Below, in pieces: positions 52,020 to 61,306 of a DNA stretch of 64,000 bases. Under the pieces are notes generated by a model, which saw only the letters and a program-made list of their open reading frames with translations, did no database searches and was not told where the DNA came from. The DNA is from an uncultured Paenibacillus sp. (GTDB taxonomy: Bacteria; Bacillota; Bacilli; Paenibacillales; Paenibacillaceae). The DNA lies in assembly GCA_937895345.1 (NCBI GenBank), contig CALAWP010000074.1, positions 62,001 through 126,000 of the forward strand, given 5' to 3'. Each line of letters starts with the position of its first letter. The stretch's first letter is position 1. The translations under genes were made by a program, and so were the position numbers.

Positions 52020-55000
52020 CTACTTAGTAAAATATTGTAAGAGCGCTCGCTTGATGCGAGGCATCAAAAACGGGCTCTTTGCTCTCGTGATTTCCGGCAT
52101 ATCCAGCTTGATCAAGAAATCACCCTTGCCCCCAAGCTTTTCAGCGCCTTCCTCGTTGATGATAATTTTCGAAGCATGATGATCAGCCGCCTTCAGTGCC
52201 AACCGAGCCGGCAGGTTATTGCGTATATTTGTTGGTACAATATCCGCCTTAGGATTTTGTGTACAGATAAGCAAATGGATTCCTGCTGCCCGCGCTTTCG
52301 CACCGAGTCGTAAAATGGCGCTCTCCACTCTTCCGCTTAAGTTTTTTTCCCGCTCCATAAAGTCCGCGAATTCGTCGAAGACAACAACAAGACGCGGCAA
52401 CGGAGAACTTGTTACCTCTACATATTCGTCGATGCTCATGACGCTTTCGCGCGCAAATAGCAAGTATCGTTGTTCCATTTCCTCAACCAATTGCTCCAAG
52501 ACTACAATTGCTTCTTCAATTTCGGTAATGACTTGCTTCGTATGAGTGCGGTTCTCGTAATTCATAAACTCGACCTTCTTGGGGTCGATAAACAGGAACT
52601 GCACTTCTGAAGGAGTATAGAGACACATCATGGCCAATATGATGGAATTGATTGTCACGCTCTTGCCGCTGCCCGTCGTCCCCCCCACCAAGAGATGCGG
52701 CGTATTCGAGCTCGAAAAATCGAGTGCAATCAGTTCTCTCAGTTGTCCCACGCCTATAGGCGCGATCAGTCTACTCTTAAGACTTTCCGTCGGGTATTGA
52801 GCACGGGTCAACTCCATAAAATCTTCGAAGTAAACTGTTTCCGGTTCTTCTCGGTTAATATCGATATTGATTCTACCTTTTCGCAGCGCAATCAACGGAA
52901 CGGATGGCAGCTGCAGCCACAAACAAATATCCTTTGCTTTGTTTTCAATGCTGCTGTACGATTTATCAACCGGAATTTCGACGACAAGGCGAATGACACT
53001 AACGCCAATATACGAATCTACAACTTTAATCGGGATTCCGATTTGGTTGAAATTAAATTTAAGCTTCCTGACATAGCTTTCAACCAACGGGATCAAGTCC
53101 TCAGGCCTAACCGAATTTTCCCTATTCTCCCCTGCGAGTGCTAGATTTTCGGGATAAACCATTCTCGCTTCAGCTCCAGACGATACCGCTTCAACAGCAG
53201 AAGCTGCTTGGTTCTTGCTCTCGATAAGCTCACGACTTGCCGCGATTAAATCCAAGACCATTTGATCATGAATCATCCGCTCAGAAGCGATTTCATTATA
53301 ATTGAAGTGTTCAGACTCCTTATCTGCCGGCTTAGGCACCCCATTTTCTTGTGGCATAACGAAAACTTCTGCATTCTCCGCCTCATTGACATCAAATACA
53401 TCAATACCCAGCTTGCTTGTGACGAATACCGGAAGTTCTTCCAAAGCCTCATATGAGGGCGTGGATTCTTCCTGCGATGCCCCTAATGCTCTTAGAATAT
53501 ATGATCGATTATAAATATGGTTTGTATACTCATTATGAAGCTGCTCCGTTTGATAGCCATTTACATGTCCTTCCATAATGCTAAGTTCCAGCAGATTAGA
53601 TGTATAAACAAAAGTATCGATCGAACCAGAAAGCCTCACATCAATACGGTCAATCGGTATAGACTGCAGCTCTTTCAACAACAGAGCATCCTGTACTGAG
53701 TACGTACCATATTCCAATAAGTAATAAATCAATTCTCTGCGCCATAACGCTGCACTTGCTGGATGTTCGTTGAATACAAAACGGCTCTGGTACAAATCAA
53801 GTCCGGCTTTCACTTGCTTGACCGCATCATACCGCTCCGTTTCGAATATGGTATGCGAAATAAATTTCAGTTCGATCAATTCGAAATGAATGCCTATCCG
53901 ATCTTCATTGCGTCTTAAGGCTGTACGAACAAGATCAGGTCTACGGACAGCACCTTGAAACCATGGCAACTCATCGCAAACGGACCATACGACCAGCTCG
54001 CCGTCTCGTGCCGCCCTGGCTTGCGTCGACAAGTAGATCGCCATCATTTCATGGGCAAACTTGCCTGGGCCAATTGCTCGAAGTACAACACCGCCCGAAA
54101 TATCCTTGACCCTCTCTGTTGCCTGTACGATAAGGTGCGGGTCAATATGATCGTTTTTGAGCAGTTGTGTGAACTTCTGATGCAAACGATCATAGTACTC
54201 ATGATCCGCCAGTTCATTAGCTAGTTTCCGAATATATTTCGAAGATGACAAAATAGTCCGGAAATCTTTATTGTTGCCCGCCTTCGATTTATATTTGATA
54301 ATCTGGGCCTTTGAAGATACCTGCCGTAACAACGATTTGTCCAAATGTCTGTCAATAAATAGCGACCAATTGAACTGCTCGTGCATATAATTAATCAGTT
54401 CAGTATCAGATAATTTTGTAATGGAAATGACATTCCGAAGTACATAGTGCTCATCGGGTGCAATAGCCTCGTTGTTTCGAATGACATATTGCATTTGATA
54501 AAAATATTGCATAACTCGTGGCAGATTCTCGCTAATCAGGCTGACCCGTTTCACGGCATCATCTTTCTTTAGCGGTTCCTTGTAAATGGTGTCAAACCAG
54601 TTGTCCGAATCCTTTACCTGCACCTTTTCAAGCTTATATTGAATATGTGACGTTTGGCCGAAATAATTGATTAATACTCCAATATCCGCGTCAAGCAAAT
54701 AATGGGAAACGCTCTGCATCATAGCATTTATGGAATGCTCTGCGATAACCTGGATCTCTACTCTCGGGAAGCTATTATAACGTTCGGCGTGCTGTTCCTC
54801 CTGATTTACCCATCCATTCAAATGTTCATGAACGGCTGCGCCATTCTTTTCGCAATGAACAATCGCCTTGACCTTTCGCACATTTGTATATCTGAAAATC
54901 CGATCAATGGCATTAGTCACATACTCCGCATGCGGACAATACAAAAATACAATGTCGAGACAATCGCGAGCATAAGGATATACGTCCAAATACGTCTTCA

Positions 55001-57155
55001 CCGTAGCCAAAAACTCTTCGCCGAACGTATCGACAAGCTGCTCCTCGCCACCGTTCGCTCCGTTCAACGCAAATAATCCCTCGCCCATCTTCTCCTGCTG
55101 TTCGATTAGAAATTGATCCTGCACCCCTTCAATAACGAAATAACGAGGAGATAAATGTGCTGTTTCTTCCTGCTTCTGCTGCAAATAGGCTTTCATTTCA
55201 TCAATTGTCGCAGGAGCAACTCTCTGCTGCTCTATCCAATTATCCAATTCCGTACGAATACGTGAAAGGCGCTTGGCATAGCTTAGCAAGCGCAAAGGGT
55301 TTAGTAATGTTAACACACGCGTCTGCGCATGGCCGACAGAGTCGCTAATTTTGCAATCATAACGGTCAATCGCTCCGAGACAGCCTATGTATTGGAAAAT
55401 ATGCTTTGACAGGAGTGCAGATTGATGGACTTTATTTAAGAGCCGTTCAATCTTCGCTTCCAATTCAGCAAAATCCAAGCTGCTTAAACCCGACTTTAAT
55501 GCATGATTAAGAGCGGTTGTATACTCCTCTACAAAATCGTAGAAAAGGACGGCCGCCTCCTCCACATTCGCATAACCTGTCGCAACGTAACCGCTGACGC
55601 GTTCCTTCACTTCCTGCGCTACATCCACCAGCTTCATATCGGAGCCATAATACTCGCGCAAATAAGGGATTCTTCCCGAATCGTGCAGATGCTCTATCAT
55701 GTCGGGAAGCGCCCCCGTAAACGCTTTGACCAGCTTAAAGTGACTTTCGGATGCAACCTTATCCTGAACAAGTAATTGCAGCTTAAAAGACAGTTCATTT
55801 GCTTTCTCTTGTGTACCGGCTTCCGAAAGAGAATCAGCGGCGAATCGGATGTAACCAGTCAATTTTTCTATTTGATTAAGGTGGAATGTTAGCGCATCCT
55901 GGACTTTTTCCGGGCATGAGGAATTAATATAGAGCACAAATGACGCCCCGCCCAATCCGTCTCCATCTTGTTCCGACGAATATTCCTCCATTAACTGAAT
56001 AGACTCTTGCAACAATGCGTCGCTTATTTCCGTGTATTCGGCTAACTGCCTTTGGCGAGCGATTATGCGTTCCAAACTTTTCCTCAACTTTGGATGTTCA
56101 TGCAGGTCGTCTGCAAACTCATCAATAAACTCCTGTATTTTATCTGGATTGCGGTTATCGTCAATGGCTTCGAGCGTCTCTGTAATGATATTGTTCTTTT
56201 CAGGAGACCAATTGTCTTGCGACTCCATTACCATCTTGAAATCATTTACTTTCTCGTTGATCTTTTGTGCTTTTACTTTAAAAAACAACGCGCTTGAAAC
56301 CGTATCGAACTCATATTGAAGCAGTTCCTTCGATTGATTATGAATGAAAGCCAGCGCCTGTTGGCGGAACATATCCGGGTGAACCTTATCCCACAGCTCA
56401 TGCCCATCCTGAGCCGTAGATTTTTCGATAAACGAATACAAGTTATCGATCAGATCGTCTTTTTTGACTGATTTCCCTTCCCGCTCCAGCTTGGAAAGCT
56501 GATAGTTGCGCTTTAAACGCACAAAACCTTCGGCACCTCGGAAAGATAGCTTACTGTCACGAAACAGCAGCAACTGATCCATGTTTTGCTGTATCTTGTC
56601 GATCATTGAAGGCTGAGAGTCCTGGGTAACGGCAGCCAAAAATGCAAGCACGTTGCGTAATTGAGGTTCGGCAATCTTGCCGTACATGTCTAGAAACTGC
56701 CTTAGCGCCTTCAACTCGTCGCCAAAGCACTTGTGGATGTCCGCAAAGAGCTGATACAATACCTCTAGCCCTTGTGGACTCAATAAACGAGCTTCATCGA
56801 CCGTAAAGATGTTCTCTAGGCTTTGCGCTTCTGGAGAAAGATCGTTCATAAAGATAAGCAGTGCGTGACCCGAAGCTGTATTGTTTCTAAGCCACGTACT
56901 AGTTTCGTGCTCTTGGCATTGATAGAATTCATATCCTTCTACTCTATTCAACGTTCGGATAGTAGGTTTGTAATAAACCGACAGACGATCTTCCGCTTCC
57001 CGAAATGCCTGAAGCACGTCCCCCCACGCCGAATCGTCAATGCCTGCTATTTTCGTAAACAGCTTATCCCCGTGGGCGTTTTGCTGATCCTGAAAATAAC
57101 GAAGAATCAGCTCGACAACCCACTGCCCCAACAACTGTCGAGCAGAACTATACAT
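52020..57155 (-). CDS. dptH: DptH/SspH-like FtsK-type ATPase of phosphorothioate-linked restriction
   Basis: The 1711-residue protein has a long N-terminal region with coiled coil, and a C-terminal FtsK/HerA-type translocase: Walker A in LVGGTTGSGKSVTINSI near residue 1488, Walker B in LVVVFDEFADFM near 1590, and LICTQNPKADIVPTNIRNN. Size and layout match DptH (about 1,700 residues) of phosphorothioate-dependent restriction. The ATG has GGAGGTAAGCT before it and the gene overlaps the previous stop by eight bases. It is expected to act with DptF and DptG as a restriction complex on DNA lacking the modification. Confidence 0.87.
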   Translation of the reverse strand: MYSSARQLLGQWVVELILRYFQDQQNAHGDKLFTKIAGIDDSAWGDVLQAFREAEDRLSVYYKPTIRTLNRVEGYEFYQCQEHETSTWLRNNTASGHALLIFMNDLSPEAQSLENIFTVDEARLLSPQGLEVLYQLFADIHKCFGDELKALRQFLDMYGKIAEPQLRNVLAFLAAVTQDSQPSMIDKIQQNMDQLLLFRDSKLSFRGAEGFVRLKRNYQLSKLEREGKSVKKDDLIDNLYSFIEKSTAQDGHELWDKVHPDMFRQQALAFIHNQSKELLQYEFDTVSSALFFKVKAQKINEKVNDFKMVMESQDNWSPEKNNIITETLEAIDDNRNPDKIQEFIDEFADDLHEHPKLRKSLERIIARQRQLAEYTEISDALLQESIQLMEEYSSEQDGDGLGGASFVLYINSSCPEKVQDALTFHLNQIEKLTGYIRFAADSLSEAGTQEKANELSFKLQLLVQDKVASESHFKLVKAFTGALPDMIEHLHDSGRIPYLREYYGSDMKLVDVAQEVKERVSGYVATGYANVEEAAVLFYDFVEEYTTALNHALKSGLSSLDFAELEAKIERLLNKVHQSALLSKHIFQYIGCLGAIDRYDCKISDSVGHAQTRVLTLLNPLRLLSYAKRLSRIRTELDNWIEQQRVAPATIDEMKAYLQQKQEETAHLSPRYFVIEGVQDQFLIEQQEKMGEGLFALNGANGGEEQLVDTFGEEFLATVKTYLDVYPYARDCLDIVFLYCPHAEYVTNAIDRIFRYTNVRKVKAIVHCEKNGAAVHEHLNGWVNQEEQHAERYNSFPRVEIQVIAEHSINAMMQSVSHYLLDADIGVLINYFGQTSHIQYKLEKVQVKDSDNWFDTIYKEPLKKDDAVKRVSLISENLPRVMQYFYQMQYVIRNNEAIAPDEHYVLRNVISITKLSDTELINYMHEQFNWSLFIDRHLDKSLLRQVSSKAQIIKYKSKAGNNKDFRTILSSSKYIRKLANELADHEYYDRLHQKFTQLLKNDHIDPHLIVQATERVKDISGGVVLRAIGPGKFAHEMMAIYLSTQARAARDGELVVWSVCDELPWFQGAVRRPDLVRTALRRNEDRIGIHFELIELKFISHTIFETERYDAVKQVKAGLDLYQSRFVFNEHPASAALWRRELIYYLLEYGTYSVQDALLLKELQSIPIDRIDVRLSGSIDTFVYTSNLLELSIMEGHVNGYQTEQLHNEYTNHIYNRSYILRALGASQEESTPSYEALEELPVFVTSKLGIDVFDVNEAENAEVFVMPQENGVPKPADKESEHFNYNEIASERMIHDQMVLDLIAASRELIESKNQAASAVEAVSSGAEARMVYPENLALAGENRENSVRPEDLIPLVESYVRKLKFNFNQIGIPIKVVDSYIGVSVIRLVVEIPVDKSYSSIENKAKDICLWLQLPSVPLIALRKGRINIDINREEPETVYFEDFMELTRAQYPTESLKSRLIAPIGVGQLRELIALDFSSSNTPHLLVGGTTGSGKSVTINSIILAMMCLYTPSEVQFLFIDPKKVEFMNYENRTHTKQVITEIEEAIVVLEQLVEEMEQRYLLFARESVMSIDEYVEVTSSPLPRLVVVFDEFADFMEREKNLSGRVESAILRLGAKARAAGIHLLICTQNPKADIVPTNIRNNLPARLALKAADHHASKIIINEEGAEKLGGKGDFLIKLDMPEITRAKSPFLMPRIKRALLQYFTK

Positions 57156-58740
57156 AGCTTACCTCCATCACGCTCAATGCATACGGATTTTGAACCATGG
57201 CAGTAGCGTCCGAAAATTCGATAAGCAATCCGTTATGACGCAGCTTTTCGCGAAGTGCCTTCTCGTTATCGTTAAAGTAGCGTGTATTTAGTCGGGACAG
57301 TTCATACAAACCCGACTTCTTGGCTTGACTTTCTCCGATAACTATGCCGTAGTCTTGATAAAGCAACTCCAAAAACTCAAAATACTCCATCTTTTCTTTC
57401 GGTTTTACTTTCGTGAATACAATCATCTGGAGAAATTCATCAGAAATCGTGTACCTGTAGTTAGAGGCGGAACCGCGACGATATGTCGCAAAACCGCCAT
57501 CCCGAGAAATGACTCGGGTAATGTTCAGCTGATGTTTTTTCAACTGGTCCGAGACGGCTTCACGAATCATTCGTTTTAACCTTCCCGTTACATCAGCCGC
57601 AGTATTGCAACGAGAAAGTGTGGATAAGATGGTTAGCTTGCGACTACGCATTTGCCCCAGACCCATCAGATCCATAAACTGATCCGGATTCTCCTTCCAT
57701 TGCGGCAACTGTCGATCAATCTCCTCATCGTCACCGAACATCTTTTGCATTTTCAATTCGAATTCGTACTCAAATTTTGTTTTGATTAAATTCTCATGCT
57801 GTTCAAAGCTGAGTGCCGATAATTGGGAAATAGGCTTGTTAGCACCGTCCAGGCAATCAAAGAAATACGAGTGACAGTCGTTTCCGATTTGGGCACGTTC
57901 ATGCATATAGCGCGCCAATTGAAAACAGACCAACGCAGTCAACAAATGAAACATCTCATAGATATCGATTTCAATAGAAAGCAAACTTTCTAATTCTTGT
58001 GCAAAACTTTCGAATAAACGCTCGTTTTCTTGCGGAGCGGAGGCTGGCAGCAACGGTACATTTTCATCATTTGTAGCGGACCTCAGTTTTGCTCTCTCGG
58101 AAGACCTCTCCTCTTCGTCGAAGGCCGTAGTAATTTTGTCTACAACTTTTTCAATAATTTTGTTTTTCTTCAGCAACTGTCTGAAGCGTTTCTCTATAAA
58201 CAATCGCCGTTCCTCATGCTTTTCAGTGCCATATGCCAACATGAGAAAGTACAACTCTCCGCCGCGTGCATAGAAATTGCGTTCGAAGGACAATTCACTG
58301 CCCTTTTTCCGCAATTCTACATAAAGGAGCGATTCATGTAACGGGTATAACGATCTGGCAAACCAGGAGCGATCTGCTTCTTTCCCTGTTGTGTTATACA
58401 ATACGACTTCTAAATTACGCAAAAATTGTTTTAATACGTGAATGTTATCTTCATGGATTGCGTTAAGAAGTTTCTCCTTTTCTTCCTCCTTCAGCACCAA
58501 GATCTCCCTAGAACCAGCACCTTCCTTTACGCCTTCAAAAATGAATTTACGAAGTCCCACCGATTTCTTCCGTTGATAAGATTCATGACTAAAAGTATAA
58601 TTAGTGCCGAATAAGACATTTAGAAACTCAAGTACGTACTCCGGTCCCCGTTGACCTTCCCTGAATCGATGTCCCCATATGTGGGCCGATAGCTGCGACG
58701 TAAATTTATCCAGATTGTTATCCGCTGCTGCCTTTGCCAT
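57148..58740 (-). CDS. dptG: DptG/SspG-like phosphorothioate-linked restriction protein
   Basis: The 530-residue protein has no catalytic motif that I recognise. It begins AAADNNLDKFTSQLSAHIWGHRFREGQRGPEYVLEFLNVLFGTNYTF and contains helical, charged stretches and a winged-helix-like C-terminus (LYELSRLNTRYFNDNEKALREKLRHNGLLIEFSDAT). Position between a DptF-like and a DptH-like gene, and the conserved start, identify it as the DptG partner. GGAGGT lies eight bases before the ATG. Its role in the complex is not known in detail. Confidence 0.82.
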   Translation of the reverse strand: MAKAAADNNLDKFTSQLSAHIWGHRFREGQRGPEYVLEFLNVLFGTNYTFSHESYQRKKSVGLRKFIFEGVKEGAGSREILVLKEEEKEKLLNAIHEDNIHVLKQFLRNLEVVLYNTTGKEADRSWFARSLYPLHESLLYVELRKKGSELSFERNFYARGGELYFLMLAYGTEKHEERRLFIEKRFRQLLKKNKIIEKVVDKITTAFDEEERSSERAKLRSATNDENVPLLPASAPQENERLFESFAQELESLLSIEIDIYEMFHLLTALVCFQLARYMHERAQIGNDCHSYFFDCLDGANKPISQLSALSFEQHENLIKTKFEYEFELKMQKMFGDDEEIDRQLPQWKENPDQFMDLMGLGQMRSRKLTILSTLSRCNTAADVTGRLKRMIREAVSDQLKKHQLNITRVISRDGGFATYRRGSASNYRYTISDEFLQMIVFTKVKPKEKMEYFEFLELLYQDYGIVIGESQAKKSGLYELSRLNTRYFNDNEKALREKLRHNGLLIEFSDATAMVQNPYALSVMEVSYV

Positions 58741-58757
58741 TTAGCAGTACCTCCGAA

Positions 58758-60434
58758 TTAAATGTCGATTTCATAAGGCTTATATACTCCTTTGTCCGGA
58801 TCGATCGCGAATACCTGCAAGCTGAATTCATCCAGATCGCTTCGGTTGATCAAATCGTTTTTAAATGTACCGAGCAAAATGTCAACCTCTTGCCTTAGTG
58901 CTATGAACAATCCTCCGCCAGCTAAACGAAGCAAATATTCGAACACCGGAAGTTTGATTTCCAGTTTTGTTTCCTGGTTCACCGTAATAAACAGTTTGGA
59001 GGGCAAATAATCAATATCCGACCGTTCCTGATCTATCGAAAGCTTCACATGCCCAGCTGCAAAGCTTTGATGAATGAGCAAATTTTCATTCACCACGAAC
59101 AAATTGGATTCCCCGCGACTGATCAGTTTTTTGGAGAAGTTATGATTTAGTCCTTGTATCAGTTCTTTCCTTACTGAGGCTAACGCCTGCCGATCCTTCA
59201 AGCTGTCAAGAAAACGATTAAAATGTAAATATGGAATTAATTTTTTGCGTGTACTATCATCCCGATTATCCGTTTCAAAGAAATATTTCCGTCTGAACTT
59301 GGGCATTTGATCGAAGATACTAGTCATCGAATCTTTGTCCGGATTTTGAATTCGGTAAATTTCGATCAGTTTGCGATAATAACCAAACAGGAGATCGATT
59401 TCGTCATTAAATAATGCCTGATGCTTTCGAACCATTTCAGCGTCCCCGCTAATGTCTCCATTCAATAAATAATCGTCTATTGAAGAAATGGATAGCTTTC
59501 CTGGGTCGAGCTGCCTAAAGTGCCGAATGGCCCCTTGTTCTCCAGCACCGCCACTAGTCATATGTACGCCGTAAAAGTTTTCATAATAGACATGTGAGGC
59601 ATGTTCTTCAATATCTTTATAACCTGCATTTATCACTCGCTCGCAAGTGAGTCCCCCAGTCATTACATAGCTGATATGGATTAGAATTTCGCGCATCGTA
59701 ACATGAATCCCCAAACAATCGAGCAAACGATACTGTTCTACCAGCCTATCTTGAATCATAGGTTGAGACATGCGGCGGTGATTTAGCCAAATGACACAAT
59801 TTGTCTTCTTTATGCATGTCTCACAATCTACCCAGTTCTCCTCCCGATTCCATTGATCCAAAATGCGAGATGCATATATAGAAGATGTAACATCCTGCAA
59901 ATTGACCAAATGAAGTTGCAAATCGTTGAAGGTATGATCCAGAAACCTTTCCTTTACCATTTGAGACAACGGTTGCAAAGACAAGTGTTGGGACAAAAAT
60001 TTGGTCAATTTCCCTTCATTGGCAGCGATTAAATAGAAATGACGGTTAGAATGGTTTTGAAAAATCGCATCTTGTAAGCACTGCAACTCTTCGAAGATTA
60101 CCGCATCCGTAAGCTCCGACAAGTCCTTCACAATTCGTAACGTCCCTTTGCTAAAAGAAATTTCCACGATGCCACTTGTTGGCCATTGTTGTAATGATTC
60201 GCCCGTGATTCGTTCATAAACGGTGCGGCACAAACGCGTTTTTCCATCGCCGGCATTGCCTGTCATAATGACACTACGAGGAGCCTCTTCGAATAAGTTC
60301 AATAAAAACCGTTCGATGTTGGTATCGATTGCAAAACGATACTGATCTGTGCTTTGTGTGTACTCATCATATATTTTGGCGTGGCTTGGAGAAAGGACGT
60401 TAAATTGGTCAAGGTATTGAACAAAGGAATTCAT
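58758..60434 (-). CDS. dptF: DptF/SspF-like P-loop protein of phosphorothioate-linked restriction
   Basis: The 558-residue protein has a P-loop near its start (GNAGDGKT, residues 59-66, in SVIMTGNAGDGKTRLCRTVYERI) and Cys-rich text in CETCIKKTNCVIWLNHRRMSQP, possibly a metal site. Its N-terminus FVQYLDQFNVLSPSHAKIYDEYTQS and length fit DptF. It is the first gene of the cassette, with TAGGAGGG before the ATG and a promoter 70 bases upstream. It should act with DptG and DptH. Confidence 0.86.
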   Translation of the reverse strand: MNSFVQYLDQFNVLSPSHAKIYDEYTQSTDQYRFAIDTNIERFLLNLFEEAPRSVIMTGNAGDGKTRLCRTVYERITGESLQQWPTSGIVEISFSKGTLRIVKDLSELTDAVIFEELQCLQDAIFQNHSNRHFYLIAANEGKLTKFLSQHLSLQPLSQMVKERFLDHTFNDLQLHLVNLQDVTSSIYASRILDQWNREENWVDCETCIKKTNCVIWLNHRRMSQPMIQDRLVEQYRLLDCLGIHVTMREILIHISYVMTGGLTCERVINAGYKDIEEHASHVYYENFYGVHMTSGGAGEQGAIRHFRQLDPGKLSISSIDDYLLNGDISGDAEMVRKHQALFNDEIDLLFGYYRKLIEIYRIQNPDKDSMTSIFDQMPKFRRKYFFETDNRDDSTRKKLIPYLHFNRFLDSLKDRQALASVRKELIQGLNHNFSKKLISRGESNLFVVNENLLIHQSFAAGHVKLSIDQERSDIDYLPSKLFITVNQETKLEIKLPVFEYLLRLAGGGLFIALRQEVDILLGTFKNDLINRSDLDEFSLQVFAIDPDKGVYKPYEIDI

Positions 60435-60502
60435 GTCGCCCTCCTAACGAAGCTCTAATAGTTCAAAAATAATGAATCAATAGTAATAGATTTCCTGTAA
60501 CT

Positions 60503-60531
60503 ATATTACCATTCTTAACCTATAAGTTCAA
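60503..60531 (-). promoter_or_regulatory. Promoter of the phosphorothioate defence cassette
   Basis: On the minus strand TTGAAC (60526-60531) and TAATAT (60503-60508) are 17 bases apart, in the A+T-rich gap between the divergent dptF and Xre genes. The Xre protein probably binds here. Confidence 0.6.
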
Positions 60532-60650
60532 TTTGACTAATGGTACATTTTGATAAATTTTGTAGAAATACAAACTATGAGCTGAGATTACAACAGGATT
60601 AACAAATAGGTTTAGTTTGATTTTCCGTTCGTGTTAAGAAACTGCCCGGA

Positions 60651-61010
60651 TTGCTATATTTGAACTGGGTGATGATCTTGAGCTTCGATTATGGAATCAT
60701 AGGAAATCGAATTAAGAAAGCCAGAGAAAAGAAGGGATTAACCCAGGAGAGATTGGCTGAGGAACTAGATGTGTCAAATGCCTATATCAGCAAAATCGAA
60801 AGAGGAAAAACGCCGATTAGTTTAGATCGATTGTCTGAACTGTGTCATGTACTTGAGGAATCCACTGAATATATATTGAATGGTTCTGACAATGCGTCGG
60901 AGGATTATTTAAGAAATGAGATTATGGCCATGCTGGAGGGTTGTTCAGCAGAGAAGGTGAAACTCATATCACAAGTAATCAAGCCTATTATAGAGTACCG
61001 CGAAAAGTAG
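60651..61010 (+). CDS. Xre-type HTH regulator divergent from the phosphorothioate cassette
   Basis: The 119-residue protein has an N-terminal Xre/Cro helix-turn-helix (GNRIKKAREKKGLTQERLAEELDVSNAYISKIERGKTPISLDRL) and a short helical C-terminus (RNEIMAMLEGCSAEKVKLISQVIKPI) that may dimerise. The translation start may be the later ATG at 60672 (MILSFDYGI). Divergent placement at the head of the defence operon suggests that it represses it and itself. It shares the A+T-rich composition of the cassette. Confidence 0.82.
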   Translation: MLYLNWVMILSFDYGIIGNRIKKAREKKGLTQERLAEELDVSNAYISKIERGKTPISLDRLSELCHVLEESTEYILNGSDNASEDYLRNEIMAMLEGCSAEKVKLISQVIKPIIEYREK

Positions 61011-61285
61011 CGTATAGTGGATTGGTTCTTTGACAACCTCCAAGTATTGATGTATCTATTCTAAAAGCACGTTCTCTTCATGATCAAACTCACTCTATAT
61101 CATGGAAATACAAAATCGATAAACAGAGTATACGGCCCCATCCCTCTTGACAGTCTATAAAACTACAAGTCGGCAATCAACTCCAAGCTTAATCGATCAT
61201 TTAATAATTGCCGAAATTAGAACATATCCTTCATCTGCTAAAAAAAGCTCTCATTTCGCGACCAATAACAAAGATTTCACAATAA

Positions 61286-61306
61286 AGACGCCTGTCTCAG
61301 GCGTCT
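61286..61306 (-). terminator. Terminator overlapping the jetD stop codon
   Basis: On the minus strand AGACGCCTG-AGA-CAGGCGTCT followed by TTATT; the TGA of jetD lies within the hairpin. Confidence 0.6.
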
